64,000 nucleotides of DNA from assembly GCF_018320785.1 (NCBI RefSeq), contig NC_054866.1, positions 32,217,000 through 32,280,999 on the forward strand, written 5' to 3'. The notes under the pieces are model-generated. The model did not search any database, had not been told where the DNA came from, and saw only the letters and a list, made by a program, of their open reading frames with translations. Source of the stretch: Cheilinus undulatus (taxonomy: Eukaryota; Chordata; Actinopteri; Labriformes; Labridae). Shown here piece by piece: positions 10,501 through 25,300 of this stretch; position 1 is the first letter of the stretch, and each line of letters starts with the position of its first letter. A program made the position numbers and the translations under genes.

Positions 10501-13500
10501 ACTGAAGCAGACGTCACACTACCCAAATGCAGATATCTAGTCAGTTTTTTTTTTCTGTACTGTATACATTAAAGAGATACAGATATCTATTGAATATGGT
10601 GAATCTGTCTGATCATGCAACATTCTTTTTAAAGCTTCATTAAAAGTAACTCTATGTTTACCTTTTGATGAAGGACAGTCAGTTTGCTCTCCTTTGTCTC
10701 TGGAGGTCTTTTGTGTGTATATTTTTGGGCCTACTGCTGAGCCTAAATGGGTGCACCAGGCTGAAAATTGATAAGGAGCCATGAAGGCAATTAGAAGAGA
10801 GAAAAACTGGAACCGAAGGTCCCTCAGCCCCCCTACTGCGTAGTCTTATGAGCAGTTAACTCCTGCTGGCTCCTATTTCTCTGAGTGGCATCCTGTGGTA
10901 GACAAGACACAAACACCTACAATGAGCTGTAACTGCTAGTAGCTTTCCCTGGAAACAAACCTCTTCACTTGTGTTACTTGGGCCCCTGTGCCACTTATGA
11001 AGAAGTAAATGGGGAGCCAGCTGGTTTCCAAGAGTACTGGGAAATTGTCTAATTGGTGGTTGTGTTTGAGTAGCTTCCAAGCATATTCTTGTGCATGTAA
11101 AAGTGATTTAGAAGCTTTTAGTTCCATGTAACAGTGGCTTTTACCAGATTTTATTTAAGAAAAGGACTTAAGGTAAAAAAAAAAAAAAAAAAGTTTCATA
11201 TTTTTAGTAGGGAGAAGAATGGTCCCAAAGAAGCCAAAAACAACATTTCACCAGCTTGTGAACAGGAGAGAGGTGCTGAGGGCTGGCTTGGAGAGACTTG
11301 CCCAACAGAGGGAGCTGAAAGAGCAGCCAACAAGACCTCAGACAAACACTCACCGCAGAAAAGGAGGGGCTCTACACTCTGATAGGAACAAGGCTGATGT
11401 TATAATGAAGGTATGAAGGAATACAAAATTAACAAGGCTAAAGCATAAAAGAAATGCTTCATTTTAGCATTCAAGCATTGATGTTTGAATAGATTTGCAT
11501 AACAAAGTGCCAGGAGTCAATGATTAAAAAAGGAGGATCAAGCAGTGCAAGTTATGGTATATAAACAGTCTAAACATGCATTTGATCTGATTCTGTCACA
11601 GGGTCATCATGTACAAAATGCAGGTTTCCAGCAACCCACAGTCTCCTCTCAGCTGCGAGTCAACCAGCTCCCTCAAAAAGAGCACTCTGTGCCCTGGATA
11701 CCTACGTCCCCTCATTCTCCTCCTCCACAGCGGTGAGCCTTTTATCTCTCTCCACAGATGATGACACATTAGATTTCTAAAAAGCAGGAGCTATTTTTGC
11801 AATAATGATGTAGGAAATTTCATCTCAAGGTAACTGTTTTTTATCCTTTATGAAGTGGCTCATTAATGCATTTTAAATGAAAGCGGTTTTTACATAACAT
11901 ACAAACAAGAGACTTATAAATCACACTGCCAAGAGAGACCTGTCTGTTGAGTTTATTTTCAGTCTGGAGGTGGATGCAAGCAGTATTCATCAGAGAAATA
12001 CTGGAATTGCCTGCTGGTCTTACTATAGCTTACATTCACTGTAAGATTAAATGCAATTAAAAGACCATCTAAATAGAATAAATACTGTAAAATAGTACAT
12101 CAAAGCCGTAAAAGAAATAAATACAAAGTTAATTAGATAAATGAAAAATAAAGGTGCAGGATGAAAGATGTATAATTGCAATGTTGCTCCTTGTGTTGAT
12201 TGGCTTTCTCTTAATACCCCCCAACATATTTGGCTTTTATCTCAACAGATCCCCTCAAAGGAGAGGACCAGAGCCTCGCTGTCTCTTCTCTCCCAAGAGG
12301 CCTTCAATGAGCCCTCTAAAGCAGAAGGTGGCAACTAGTTTGAGTGTAGAAACAAGGAAACAAGCCGAAAATGAAGCACTCAGGTGAGGCTTTAGCTTGT
12401 CAAAATGATCACTAATTTAAAGTTTTCTTTTTTTGTCTTTTTTTGAAGATATATTTTAGGGCTTTTATGCATTTGTTTGGATAGAATAGTGGATAGATTT
12501 AAAAACTGGGGAGAGAATGGAGACTGACAAGTAAGGGTTTGAACCCAGGATGCTCACTTCAAGGACAACAGCCTCGGCACGTAGGGCATGTGGACATTAC
12601 CACTAAGCAACTGGCACCCCACAGTCTCTGTTATTTTAATGATGTAGAGCATCGCAAACTACAAAAGAATTAATAAAAATATGATCTCCAGTCATATTTT
12701 CAACTCCAAGCATAGATCAGTTCAGACAATTTTTAGGTGTGCTCCAGCAACCCTAAATTTCATATAAGCACCCCTGAAATGGTAGGAACAAGAGCATAAT
12801 GACCAACCCCACCAGATTTTTTTAATCATGTGTAGAAACAGTTAATTAGCCTGATGTAAACACATGCATACAAATATGGAATATTGTAGTTTAAATAGGG
12901 CTGTCAAGATTAATTGTGTTAATCGCAATTAATCAAAGTCCACAAATTTTTTAAAACCACAATTTATCTCAGGCTTTTTTGTCTCTTCAACACACTTTGG
13001 TTAAGTCATGGCAGAATCTACCTGCATCCACAGTGATGTAAAATACGTCCACCACTGCTCCTTAATGTCTCATTTTACTTTAAAATACTTAAACAGCTCA
13101 GTGGACCAAAGAAATATAAACCTTGTGCCAACAATCATTTACCATTTTACTGTTCCCTTATTTCCTTAAGATCCAAACAAGCTCCTTTTCTGTGGTAAAG
13201 TTCATGTTAAAACCTTTGATCTATGAATAAAAGCAGTTCTACTTCCTGTTGTGTCCAAACAGGAAGTAGATTACCCTTAGTGTGAGACAGTACAAAAATC
13301 CAAAATGACACAGTAAAAGTTTTCAATGTAAAATAGTGGAATTTTAAAATATGAAAAGAAAAGGATGTGATCAATTGTGATTAACTACAGAAATTCAGAA
13401 ATGAATAGCTGTTGAAGATGTTAATCATTTGACTGCCCTCAATGTACTGATGATACATCAGTTTAAATTTTGGTCTCATGACAACCCTGCTTACATCCTA

Positions 13501-16500
13501 AACCAGTTTATAATCTCTTATTGCAGTGGTTTTCAATCTTTTTTTTTGCCCAAGGCACACCTAAGATCAAGTAAAAGTTTCAAGGCACACCACGACCATA
13601 TCTTTACAAAATAGCCTCTTACATGTTAGAGTAAATCAAGCATATAGTGTTAGATCCGGCAGCCCATGGAATCAAGTGCTGCCATACAATTGAGATCAGC
13701 TGATCTGACGAAAGTCCTTGTCAGCTGTCAGCAAGCTAAATCACTGTAGGCATGCTACTGATATAACGTACTCATGCTGCCTTATCCTACTCCTTGATGC
13801 TCCCTCTGCAAGCTGCTTTCAACAACCCTCCTTGCCCCAGATCCTCCTTTATTCTACCTCTGACTTCACCAGTGTTCTGCACTGTTTTTTGTTATTGTAT
13901 AGTTGTAGTAATACATATGGTTGTCCAAAATCCTGCAGTACACCAACACTAGGCTTAAGGCACACCAGTGTGAATTGCCACACCATTTGAGAATCACTGT
14001 CTTATTCTATAATAATGAATTGTTTGCCATTAGTATTAGTAATTAGTTTGTGTCAGGTTTCATACATTAAATATCTGTCCTGCAAAGCTGAAACTGAAAG
14101 AAATCTGGGTAAAAATTATTGAGTCCTCCTTTAGTATCCAATGAGGTATTTCCACTCTCTATGTCAGACCCCCCTTGCTGAGAGCCCCGGGCAACATTTT
14201 GATTCTAATTCAAACTTAATTCTTTCCAATAAATTAATCCAGGCTCTTGCTTGATCGGGGCCATTCCTCTTTTTAAGTGATTAATAGCTTTGCCTGTTTT
14301 CAGTGCTTATAAGCACCTCATTGATTTAGTGCTCCACACCACATATGTCTCTGCGTAATCAAATATTAATTACTACAGTTGTGCTTTGCAATTAATCAGG
14401 GGCTAGCAGCCCTGATTTTAGAGATGAGGATTATCCATTATGTATGTATGAAATGCTTAATTGAGGTTTGCATTTTGCTCCATCTCATGATTACTGTCTT
14501 CGTTCAGGAAAGCCTGGCTGGATAAGATGACAATACGGAGACTGAGAGAGCTCAACCAGCTGAGCAAAGAGGAAGCTGAACGCATTAAGACATTAAGGTA
14601 GGGTGAAAATAAAATCACACTGTGAGTATACTTAAAGTATCTGAGGAGATGATTATACGATTTAAACTTACTTTTAAGACTTTGATAAACTGGAAAAACC
14701 CAAACAACAATGCAGAATACATACTGTACTATTTAATCTGATAATGCACTCTTACATGTCTCTGATGTCCATTATAGAAATAAATAAAGAGATATTTACC
14801 ACCAGGGATGCCGTTTTTACAAAAGTATGAGTCTATTGGCAGTCTTACAGCAATAAGCCACACACTAAAATGAACAGTTACAAAGTAAATTCCAGCATGG
14901 CTATAATTACCTCCAAACAATAGAGCAGAAAATAATGCAGGTTGTTACTGCTGCAGTAATCCTCCCAGCACAAGAGAGCATATGCTCCTTTATTCCCACT
15001 CACAGTTGGAAGTAGTGATTGGACAGTTAAGCCAGCAACATAACACATTAAGTTTATAATACTAGAGCAAAATGAGGGTCTGTCCTTCATGCTTCTATTT
15101 CAACACAGACACAAATGACAGAAACTTCCCCTGCCATTCGTATCGGCAAAGAGCAGGATGATGATGCATAAGGTGTAGACCAAGTCTGAATCCCAATTCT
15201 CCCCTTAACCCTCAGTTTTAATCCTCAGTCTCAAAATGCGCGTTCCCGCGAAGTGTGAGGGCTGTCCCAATTCTCCTGAGAGCTGAGTTGAGGGACGAGT
15301 TTGAGGGCTTTATCTCCCCCAATTTTGAGATGTTCCAGGAGCACCCCTGGTATTAAGGGTTATCACTCAAAGAAAAATGGTGGCGAATACAGGGGCGAAA
15401 TTGAGCTACAAATGTGTTTGTTTGTTAATAGAGATCTAAAAATTAAGAAAACCCCTCCAATATCTTAGTTTAATGTTATTTTATGGATTATTTGTCTTTT
15501 TGTAGCATAAAATTTACTTCTATTTTTACGATCGCAAGCTGGTAACCGTGCCTTCATGGACAAGCCTACGACATGCCATTTTCTTGGTGGTAATGTAGTT
15601 GTTAAGTTGTATTAGCAAGATACATTTTTATTAAAATACCGCACTTCTTCTTCTACCTCCTCTGAATTGACAGACTACGCATTTTTGGCACATTACTGCC
15701 CTCAACAGTCTGAAATCGTAACTGCTATTAAGGGGTGTCCCATTTGTAAGTCACAGGATGGCCCCTACACTTGGTTTTGAGGGGCGAGTTAAGACTGAGG
15801 GTTGAGCTTGAGAGTAAGTTGAGGGTTAAGGGGAGAATTGAGATTCACCCAAAGACTCCTCTCATGAGTGGTGTCTGAACATATTTGATTAGGGAATGGT
15901 CCTTTTATAAGGAGTAAAAGTTGCTGTCATCAAATGTCCAGCAGGAGGCCTAGATTTTGATTTAAGCTATGGCTGCTTTCCCACATGTCATTCTGAACTC
16001 TCCAATTTCCATCTCTACTGCCAAAATACAGGCAAAAGCCCAAAATCAATCTATGATACATAAAACAAATACATATTACATACAGTCTGAAAAACAAAAG
16101 TCAGACAGTATCATCATAAGAGTTAAGATGTGTGATAATTAAGGTGGTAAAAACAAAATCTGTGATTCTTTAGAGTCCCAGTTCCTCTTTTTCAAATCTG
16201 AGAGTTCCCTTAAGTGTGCAGCAGTGCTTCACAAAGTGTGAGCCATGATAAATTGTGTCTTGTATAACGACAACGGTTGATCTTCCTTACACAAAAGAAG
16301 GACTGAACATTGGTAAATGTGTCTCCATAAGGCCGTTGTGCACAAACTGCATTCATGTTCTCTACTGACTCCAAAAACTGTCAGTAGCTGTCACTTTTGT
16401 TCTCATGGATTCATCATGTATGAGATTCCTTGAGCTTACTCTGTCTTTGGTAAAAGAGCTTTTTTTTTCTTTTTGTCGCATCATGGTCTGAGGTACAGGG

Positions 16501-19311
16501 TCGCCTTGATCTTAAGCATTGTATTAGTGTGGGAGGTTTATTTTTTAAAGCCAGAATTAAGGAACACTTGACCAGTGTATACATGTTTTTTTCTGATGAG
16601 CGTTGTTAATTGGTCAATTGATGTAACCTTTGTTGTTAGGATCTGTTGTTTGTCATATACAGTTGCAAGAAAAAGTATGTGAACCCTTTGGGATTTCTTG
16701 GATTTCTGCATAAATTGGTCATAAAATGTGTTCTGATCTTCATCTAAGTCACAACAATAGACAAACAGTCTGCTTAAACTAATACCACACAAAAATGATA
16801 TGTTTTTTATGTTTTTATTGAAAACAAAACATGTAAACATTCACAATGCAGGGTGGAAAAAGTATGTGAACCCCTAGGCTAATGACTTCTCCAAGAGCTA
16901 ATTGGAGCCAGAAGTCAGCAAACCTAGAGTCCAATCAATGTGATGAGATTGGATGTGTTGGTTAAAGCTGTCCTGCCCTATAAAAAAAACACACCAGTTC
17001 TGAGTTTGCTGTTCTCAAGAAGCATTGCCTGTTGTGAACCATGCCTCACACAAAATACCTCTCAGAAGACCTTGTGACTTAGATGAAGATCAGAACACAT
17101 TTTATGACCAGTTTATGCAGAAATCCAAGAAATCCCAAAGGGTTCACATACTTTTTCTTGCAACCGTACATGGAACTTCTCCTGCTCCTGTCTTGGCCAG
17201 GACTATCTTGTGAAAGAATTTTTTATATCTCAATGGGAACCCTCCTAGTTAAATAAGGGTTAAAACAGACATAAAATGTTGAGCATTTCCATTGAAACAT
17301 GCCCTTTTTTGGCTATTTGAAAAGATGCTATGTTTGTGGGACACAAAACACTGCACATCGCAAACACACCATTGCCACTGTGAGGCATGGTGGTGGCAGC
17401 ATCATGCTGTGGGGATACTTTTCGACAGCTGGCCCTGGAAGGATTGTAGAGGTGGAGGGTAAAATGAATGTGGGAAAATATAGTAAAATCCTGTAGGACA
17501 ATCTTATTCATCAGCCTGAAGCATACGACAAAGGTAACACAGAAATGGTTGAAAGACAACAGGGTGAAAGTTCTGAAGTGGCTGAGTCAAAGCCAAGACC
17601 TCAATCCAATAGAGAATTTGTGACTGGACTTGGAAAAGGGCTGTTTATGCCTAATCCCCATACAACCTGACAGAGCTTGAGCAGTTTTGCAAAGAAGGCT
17701 GTAGTAAAAATTCACTGTTCAGATATGCTTTCCTGACTGAGGCCTAGCCACATAGACTCAGTGCTGTAATTGCAACAAAAGGTGCATCTAGATACATGAG
17801 AATAATGCTCAACAGTAACAGTTCTCAAAAACTGAGGCATTAGCCAAAGCTAATAGGGGTGTTGGAAAATATTGATACACTGATATATCACAATATTTTG
17901 CGGCGCAATACTGTAATGATATTTTGAAATGCAGTATCGATATTTTTTAGATTAATAATTTACTTTGTTGGTGCGGTAGTTTGTGGTGTAATTTCACCCC
18001 CTGACCGCTAGTTGGCAGCAGGCAGTTGACTCTTCCCTCTTCTCCTCTGCTTAGACAAGATCACGCAAGATTTCCGGTCTGAGCGAGTCGGTTGCTCATA
18101 CCTACCCAGCAGTGCAGCTTCTGCTGCATTTGTAGCAGATATGTGGACTTGTTTTGGCTTCCAAAACATTAAAGACGGTACAGACTTCTACAGGTGTCAA
18201 GTCATTTATAAGATATGCCACGCCAGAGTGAAATACTTGGACGACACGATGAACCTGAGCACGAGACATCATAGCAATAGCTTAGCGCCTAACAGCTAAC
18301 AAGAAAGACACCTGCTGAAGCTACCGCTGATAATTACTCATGTAACTATAATTACACTGTCAATACTTCCTTTTATTTGTAAGGACCTGTGCCATCATAG
18401 TTTCATTAAGAATGACGGCTTCCGTAGTACAATTAAAAAAAAAAAAAAAAAAACACTGGCCCGTCACGTCATGCCCTCCTCAAAACACGGTCCATCAGTC
18501 CTTAAATTGACTCTTGTTTGGTGTTTGGTGGATTGGATTATTGAAGTTTGAAGAAACAAGACATATTGGCAATTTAACAATTTATTCATTTAGCAAACAG
18601 GAGCATCAGTAGTGTGTGGAGGAACCACACACAGCCACAACACCCTGGCACCTCCTCCTCATGCTGGTCACACACTGCTGTTGGATGGCATCTCATTCTT
18701 CAATCAGCAGCGTTGTGTTGGTCACTCTGGCACAAACAGCACGCCCAAGCTGACCTGCAAATGTTCATTGGGGTTGAGGTCAGGCCTCCTGGTAGCCCTA
18801 TGAGCCTCGGAGATTGGCTTTGTGCAGTCTATTCCAGATTGTCTGGGCAGAGAGCCGTTGACCATATCGCCCTTCAAACCTTGACTGCAGATCTGTAGAA
18901 GACAGTCTACGGTACCTAAGTGCTGACAGGGTGAGGAAATGGTCTTCTTGGGGTGTCTTCTTGGGATGCCCACTTTGCAGCCTGTGTCTGACATCCCCTG
19001 TTATATGGAACTTGGCCTTTAGTTTCAGAGATGGTACTAGGGCCCACTCCAAATAATGCTGCAACTTGGTTTTGTGGAACACCAGCTTGAAGTTGCCCTA
19101 TCACACGGGCCCTATCCAGACCAGTCAAACGTGGCATGCCGATTCTTGGAGCAGACACCTACCGACCACTGTAGCAGGGCCCATGCTCACAAGCACCTGG
19201 GGGTACCAGAAGCTTAAAACAAGAGTCAATAGCAACAGCAAAATATGCTGTTTGGCATTGTTACAACAAAGAAATAATCTACCAAACACACATTTCCTTA
19301 CTTTTTTGCTA

Positions 19312-19348
<37 letters not shown>

Positions 19349-22300
19349 TACAAAAATATTGCAATATATCGCCTTGCTCATAGTATTGTAATATATTGCA
19401 GCAACCCTGTATCGCAATACATATCGTATCCCCAGATTCTTGCCAATACACACCCCTATTAGCTAAGTAAGTGGACATGGGGCCTAGTTATAAGGATTGT
19501 TAGAAGGAAAAGATGGCTGGAATGAGGAACTGAAGTCACGGCCTGACAGTTCACAATGACTTGAAGGAGGCAAATACTTATGCAGTCACCTTTTTAACAA
19601 TACATATTTTTATGTAATTGACATTACTTTGCAGAAATCTGTTTTCAGTTTGACATTTAAGGGTTTTTTTGTTGTTGTTATTGTTGTTTTGGTCAAAAAC
19701 CCAAATTATATTAAACATGATTGTTTTATAATATTAATACAGTTAAAACATCCAGGGGGCTGAATACTTTTTATAGGTACTGTTTCACCCATTTGAGGAC
19801 TTTCTGAAAATCATGTTTTGATCATACTTTTCAGGAACATCTAAGTCATTCTCTGGAAGTTATTCAGCCTCACTACTTCTTCTGTGACAGCTTGCAGTGT
19901 GGGTGTGTTTTGGTTTACAGGTCAGAAGTCATTTCACCATCTCAGTGGGCTGAGCAAGCTGAGCAGAAGGCCAGAGAGAGAATTCAGCCGCTTCTGGATG
20001 ACGCTCAGGTGAAAAGATTTGTCCTTCCCTCTACTTGTAGCAAAAAGAGAAAATCAGTGCATCAATTCTGTTACATAGAGGGTTTGTTTACTCTCTGATT
20101 AAGCATATTACAATAGATTATGTCTCTTGTGTCTGCTTGTTTTTATGGAAAAAAGAGTAAGTAAATTATGTTTGCTTTTTTCTGTTTCTCAGAGGATCAG
20201 TGAATCCAGAAACCAAATCAGCCCCGCACTGAGGAATAGGCTGTCTGATAAGGCTGCAGAGACGGTAAGCTTAATAGATTTTGAATTTGATGGCCATTGT
20301 TCAACAGGAATCAATTAAATTAATCAACTTGTCATTTATAGGCAGCAGCAAGTGCAGAGCAGCTGAGCGAGGCCCTGCTGGAGGATCTGTTGGAGGACAC
20401 TGCTCGGGCAGCGTGGGCAGCCGAGACAGACAGACATTTAGAAGACGAGGCCCAGCGCAGGCTGCAGGCCCCCACCCTAGAGAGTATGCTGCTGCGGATG
20501 GAAGAGATACAGGTGAGAGCTGCAGACAGGCTGACAGTGAAAGGTCAGTTGGAAACTGAAAGGTTACCATCCACTGGTTTGTTATTGTGGGCGGCTTTTA
20601 CAGCATTGACCTGGTGTTTACTGATGCACTTTGCTGTCTTGATCAGGATGTTCTCCCTGTTTGTAGTGGCATGACAGTATGACTAAAAATGTGTTTCTAT
20701 GTATGTGAACAGAGAGATCAGGAGGAAGTGAGGAGACGGTTTGCTTCGATCAGCTACTCAGACCCTGTTTACTGGGATCGACCAGGAGCATCAGGTAACA
20801 CAAGCATGCCTCTCATCTTCTTCCACAGAGATCATGTCCCTGATATTTCCTGTAGGTGGAGACAAAGCTACAACTGACATGTTTCCTGAAGTTATCATCT
20901 CTGTCCATCTGTTTGGCCTCGGCTCCACCCTGTACACTTCTCTGCACACTCTACTGCTTCCTTCTCTTATCTTTTGGATTTTCCCAGGACCCCAGTGTCA
21001 TGCTCCCGACTCCAGGCCAGCTTCTCCTCAGCCTATCAGGCTCACAAGGGCAGTGCTGATTCAGAGTTCTGCAGCTGATATTATCCTGGAGAAACCAGTA
21101 GAGACTGGGTGAGTTACCTGTACAATTTGCCCTCCCCTTTATTACACTTAACAAAATTTCTACTACTTATCTTTAGCATCTCGGTGCCCCCTTTGCCGTT
21201 TTATGGCTCTTGAAGTGGCAATAGGAAACTGGAGTTTTTGAGTTTTGACCTATATAACTTCTTCCCAAATCCTCTGAGCTAAAATTACAGCTCCATTATC
21301 ATAAGTCAGGGATGTGCAACTGGTGGCCTGGGGCCTCATGCATCCCATTCCGTAATCAGTCCAGTCCAATTCCAAATATTAGTACATCATGACCTTGAAG
21401 AAACATGGTAAAATCTTCCATAAATTATTTCAGCCTGTATTGCAATGCAACGTTATGCACAAGGACCAAATTTGTAGGAGTATAAAAGTTGAAATTCTTC
21501 CTTAATAATCCTTGATTACTGGTATATGTTACTGTCACATAAACTTAAAACAAAAAGTAAGGCAATTTGTGTTTGGTACATTATTTCTTTGTTGTAACAA
21601 AACTTCTTGGTAATAAATCTTAAACTGTTGGAAAGCCTATTTATTACCCTTTTAAATGCTGCCACATTTGTAAGGATCATGCATTTGTGGGATGAGCAGC
21701 AGAGCTGAGTATGTGGGTTTTGCCCATGAAAAATGTGCCAGATCTTCTCTGCCAATACCAAACAGCTTATTCTGCCATTGACTCTTGTTTGGTGTTTGGT
21801 GGATTGGATGATTGAAATTTGAAGAAACAAGACATATTGACAATTTTTCAATTTATTCATTTTAAGAACAGGAGCCTCAATAGTGTGTGGAGGAACCACA
21901 CACAGCCACAACACCCTGGCTCCTCCTCCTCATGCTGGTCATCAGCCTGGTCACACATTGCTGTGGGATGACATTCCATTCCTCAACCAGCATTTTTTTG
22001 CAAGTCAGCCAACGTGGTTGTGTTGGTCACTCTGGCACAAACAGCATGTCCAAGTTGATCCCACAAGTGTTCAATGGGGTTAAGGTCAGGACTGCTGGCA
22101 GGCCATTCCATCCTCTCCACTCCCAAATTCTGGAGGTAGTCTCTGATAAACCCCGCTCTGTGGGGCTGAGTGTTGTCATCTTGGAGGATAGAGTTCTTGC
22201 CGACAGGGTGAAAAAACAGTATTCTTTGGGTGTTGTCTTCTTGGGATGCCCACTTCGCAGCCTGTCTCTGACATTCACGTTATATGGAACTTGGCCTTCA

Positions 22301-25300
22301 GTTTGGAAATGGTCCTAGGGTTTACTCCAAACAATGCCGCAACTTGGTTTTGTGGCACACCAGCTTGAAGTTGCCCAACTGATGGGCCCTATCCAGATCA
22401 ATCAAACGTGGTATGACGATTCTTGAAGCAGACATCTACTGACCACTGTAGCAGGGCCCATGCTCAAAGGTGCTGGGGGTACCAGAAGCTCAAAACAAGA
22501 GTCAATAGCAACAGCAAAATAAGCTGTTTGGCATTGACAGACAAGATTTTGCACATTTTTCATGGGCGCAACCCACATATTCAGCTGCTCATCCCACAAA
22601 TGCATGATCCTTACAAATGAGGCACAATTTAAAAGGGTAATAAACAGGCTTTCCAATGGTATAAGATGTATTACCAAGAAGCATTGTTACAACAAAGAAA
22701 CAATGTACCAAACACAAATTGCCTTACTTTTTGTTTTGAGTTTATATGTATTGGTATATGTGACAGTAACTACCTGTGACAGGTAGCCAGTGCAGGGAGG
22801 GAAACATGGATGTTATATGCTCTGGTTCTTTGGAAGAACTCTTACAGGAGTGTCTATCCATCCTTTATCTACACCACTTGTCCCATCTGTGGTTGCTGGG
22901 GTCTTGAGCCTATCCCAGCTGTCATTGGGTGAGAGGCAGGGTATACCCTGGACTGGTAGACTGGTAGTCATTCACAGGGCTAACATACAAAGAAAAACAA
23001 CCAGGTGCATGCACATTTACATTTATGGCCAATAAAGAGTCACAGATTAACCCAAAAAACATGTTTTTGGTGGTGGGAGGAAGCCAGAGTACCTGATTGG
23101 AACCCACGCATGCACAGAGAGAACATGCAAACTCCACACAGAAAGGCCCTGACCGGGAAGCAAATGAGGAACTTTCTTGCTGTGTGGCAACATCACTAAC
23201 TCCTGTGCCCCCATGCACCCCTAAACAAGAGTGTGTAATGCTATGTTATGGTGAATAACAATAATCGTGACTGGATGAAATGAAAGCATGGATTAGTTTT
23301 CTAAGTATGTGGTGCAGAGAATCCGACTAAGTTTGGAGATGATAAAGAGCTGCATGACACTAACTTGAACTACATGAATCATTTGTTTGTCGAACTTTAA
23401 GCTGGATTCAAATATGACACCAAGATTTTTTGCATGTGGTTTGTACAGAAAAGGATGGTGGACCAAGATTAGGTTAAACACTGTCGGCAAAATGCTTTGG
23501 ACCAGATATGATTATCTCTGTTTTTTTCTTTCATTTAGCTGAAGAAGTTTGTGGCCATCCAGGATTTTATGTCTTGAAGACAGTTTTGGAGGTTGTGTAA
23601 TTTGTTATGGTTATTGGGTTCAAGTGGAAGGTAGATATGGGTATCATCTGCATTAGGATTAAAGAAGACATTGTGTTTGTGGATAATTTGACCTAGTGGG
23701 TCCAAATACATGCAGAAGAGAATTGGCCCAAGTATAAAACCTTGGGGGACACTACAGAATAAGGGGACAGAGGAGCAGGAGTTATTGATTGACACGATGA
23801 AGGATCTGTTGGATAAGTATGAGGAAAACCAGTTTAAGGCAGAACCAGAGACCCCTACCCACTGGTGTAACCTATTAATGAAAATAGGACTGACCTACTG
23901 TGGTGAAGGCTGCAGTTAGATCAAGGAGCTAAAGGATTAAAATAATGACCCAAGGCTTCAGCAAGGAGGAGATCGTTGGCCATTTTCAGTAAAGCAGTTC
24001 TGGTACTATGGAGGGCTCTGAAACCAGATTGGAATTTTTCAAAAAGTGGCACCACAGATGGCAGACTGCAGTTAGAGAAGTAAAATTCATCAAATGCTGC
24101 TCTTGGACGATGGTATTCTTCAAGAAAACACATGTCCAACTCTGATGAGGCCTGGCAGTGAAACGAAATTTGGCAGTGGTGACCACTACCAAATTTTGGA
24201 TGCTGGAAAAACCCTGGTATTTGTTCCTTGTGTCACACTGTAAGTAATTATAATATTTAATTGACATTATCCTTTGACAAAATACCCCCTGGCAGTGAAA
24301 TTGAAATGAATCTGGCCTTCCAGGTAACCATAGCCTCCCATCCCTGTCGTAAGATATGACTATAGCTCTGTATCAACAATTATATAACATTATAATACAA
24401 CCCCCTCTTTAGGAAATATGCATGTTGAAATTATTATTTTTTGGTTATTTCCAAAGTCTATGTCAGATTCCATGCCCTTATTTTATGAGAGAATAAATGT
24501 ATCTCAGTTAAAGACTCCCTGTAGTGATTAAGAACAACAGTCGCATCAACCAGAGTAAGTCAGGCGTTGTTTTAATTAGGCCTCTAGACTCGTAAAAGTG
24601 AAGTGGTTAATGTGTTTTTAGAGATGCAGAGTGTTCCTTTCCACATGACGTGTTGCTGCCCCATAAACACTCCCCACCGGGAGGCCTTCCTCATCCCACA
24701 AAAGCCACTTGGTGGCCAGTGTACCCAGAGCTGAGTCTATTCCTGACTCTGGCAGCGACTCCTCAGAGAGCTCCTCTTCTGCCCAGGGCTTTGGCTGCAG
24801 CTGCTCTCTGCTTCAATTAATGAGGAACTTTGAAAGAGTGGGGAAGGGAGCGGAAGGACCAGAAAGTGTTGACACAGATGAGCCAGCAGGATGCTGCTCC
24901 TGATAAATTCAGGCTTGCACCATTAGCAAATTAAAGTCTGTCAGACTTGGAGTGCCTCAGGTTCACTTCCTTTGATGGAAACTTTGCCCTCCGATCAACT
25001 GTGACCCATCTAATACTCTCCCTCCATCAAGTAATAGCTTGGCAAACACCGCTCAGGCAAGAATTTAATGTCTTGCCTTTTTTGGGAGGTGTTACGTCTC
25101 TGAGACTTATTCTTACTTCAAAAGTATGCAGCCTTTTAGCTTCTTAGTAAGAACAGAGCCATTCTGAGAACTGCCAGCTCAGTTGTTGTGAAACTCCCTG
25201 AATCACTTTGGCATTGAGCAGAGACAGACCTGTCTGCAGCACTTTATCCTCAGCCCAAATAACAGGCCCTTTTAAAAAAGGCTGGCACTCTGCTGGACCT

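Larger units (their letters stand above)
17854..19458 (+). mobile_element. hAT element with BED-finger remnant, nested in Tc1
   Basis: The ends are TAGGGGTGTTGG on the left and ACACCCCTA on the right. Flanking octamers AAAGCTAA (17846-17853) and TTAGCTAA (19459-19466) agree at six of eight bases, fitting a hAT target duplication. From about 18110 a frame encodes [10 protein letters not shown]-like residues and [12 protein letters not shown], a BED-type zinc finger N-terminus, with one cysteine of CxxC replaced by tyrosine. The catalytic part of the transposase is missing. A further Tc1-like element is inserted inside (about 18506-19320). The related copy is at 51023. Confidence 0.75.
17290..19782 (+). 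mobile_element. Tc1-like transposon remnant, split by a hAT insertion
   Basis: The left part (to 17853) encodes a decayed Tc1 transposase on the plus strand: [20 protein letters not shown] from 17383, and, in another frame near 17600, the words corresponding to [10 protein letters not shown], where the last catalytic acidic residue of the DDE domain lies. The right part (19459-19782) ends in AAAACATCCAGGGGGCTGAA and GGTACTG, the terminal repeat also seen at 31119, 34956 and 52521. A hAT element sits between the two parts. The 5' end is missing. It is a non-functional fossil. Confidence 0.75.
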
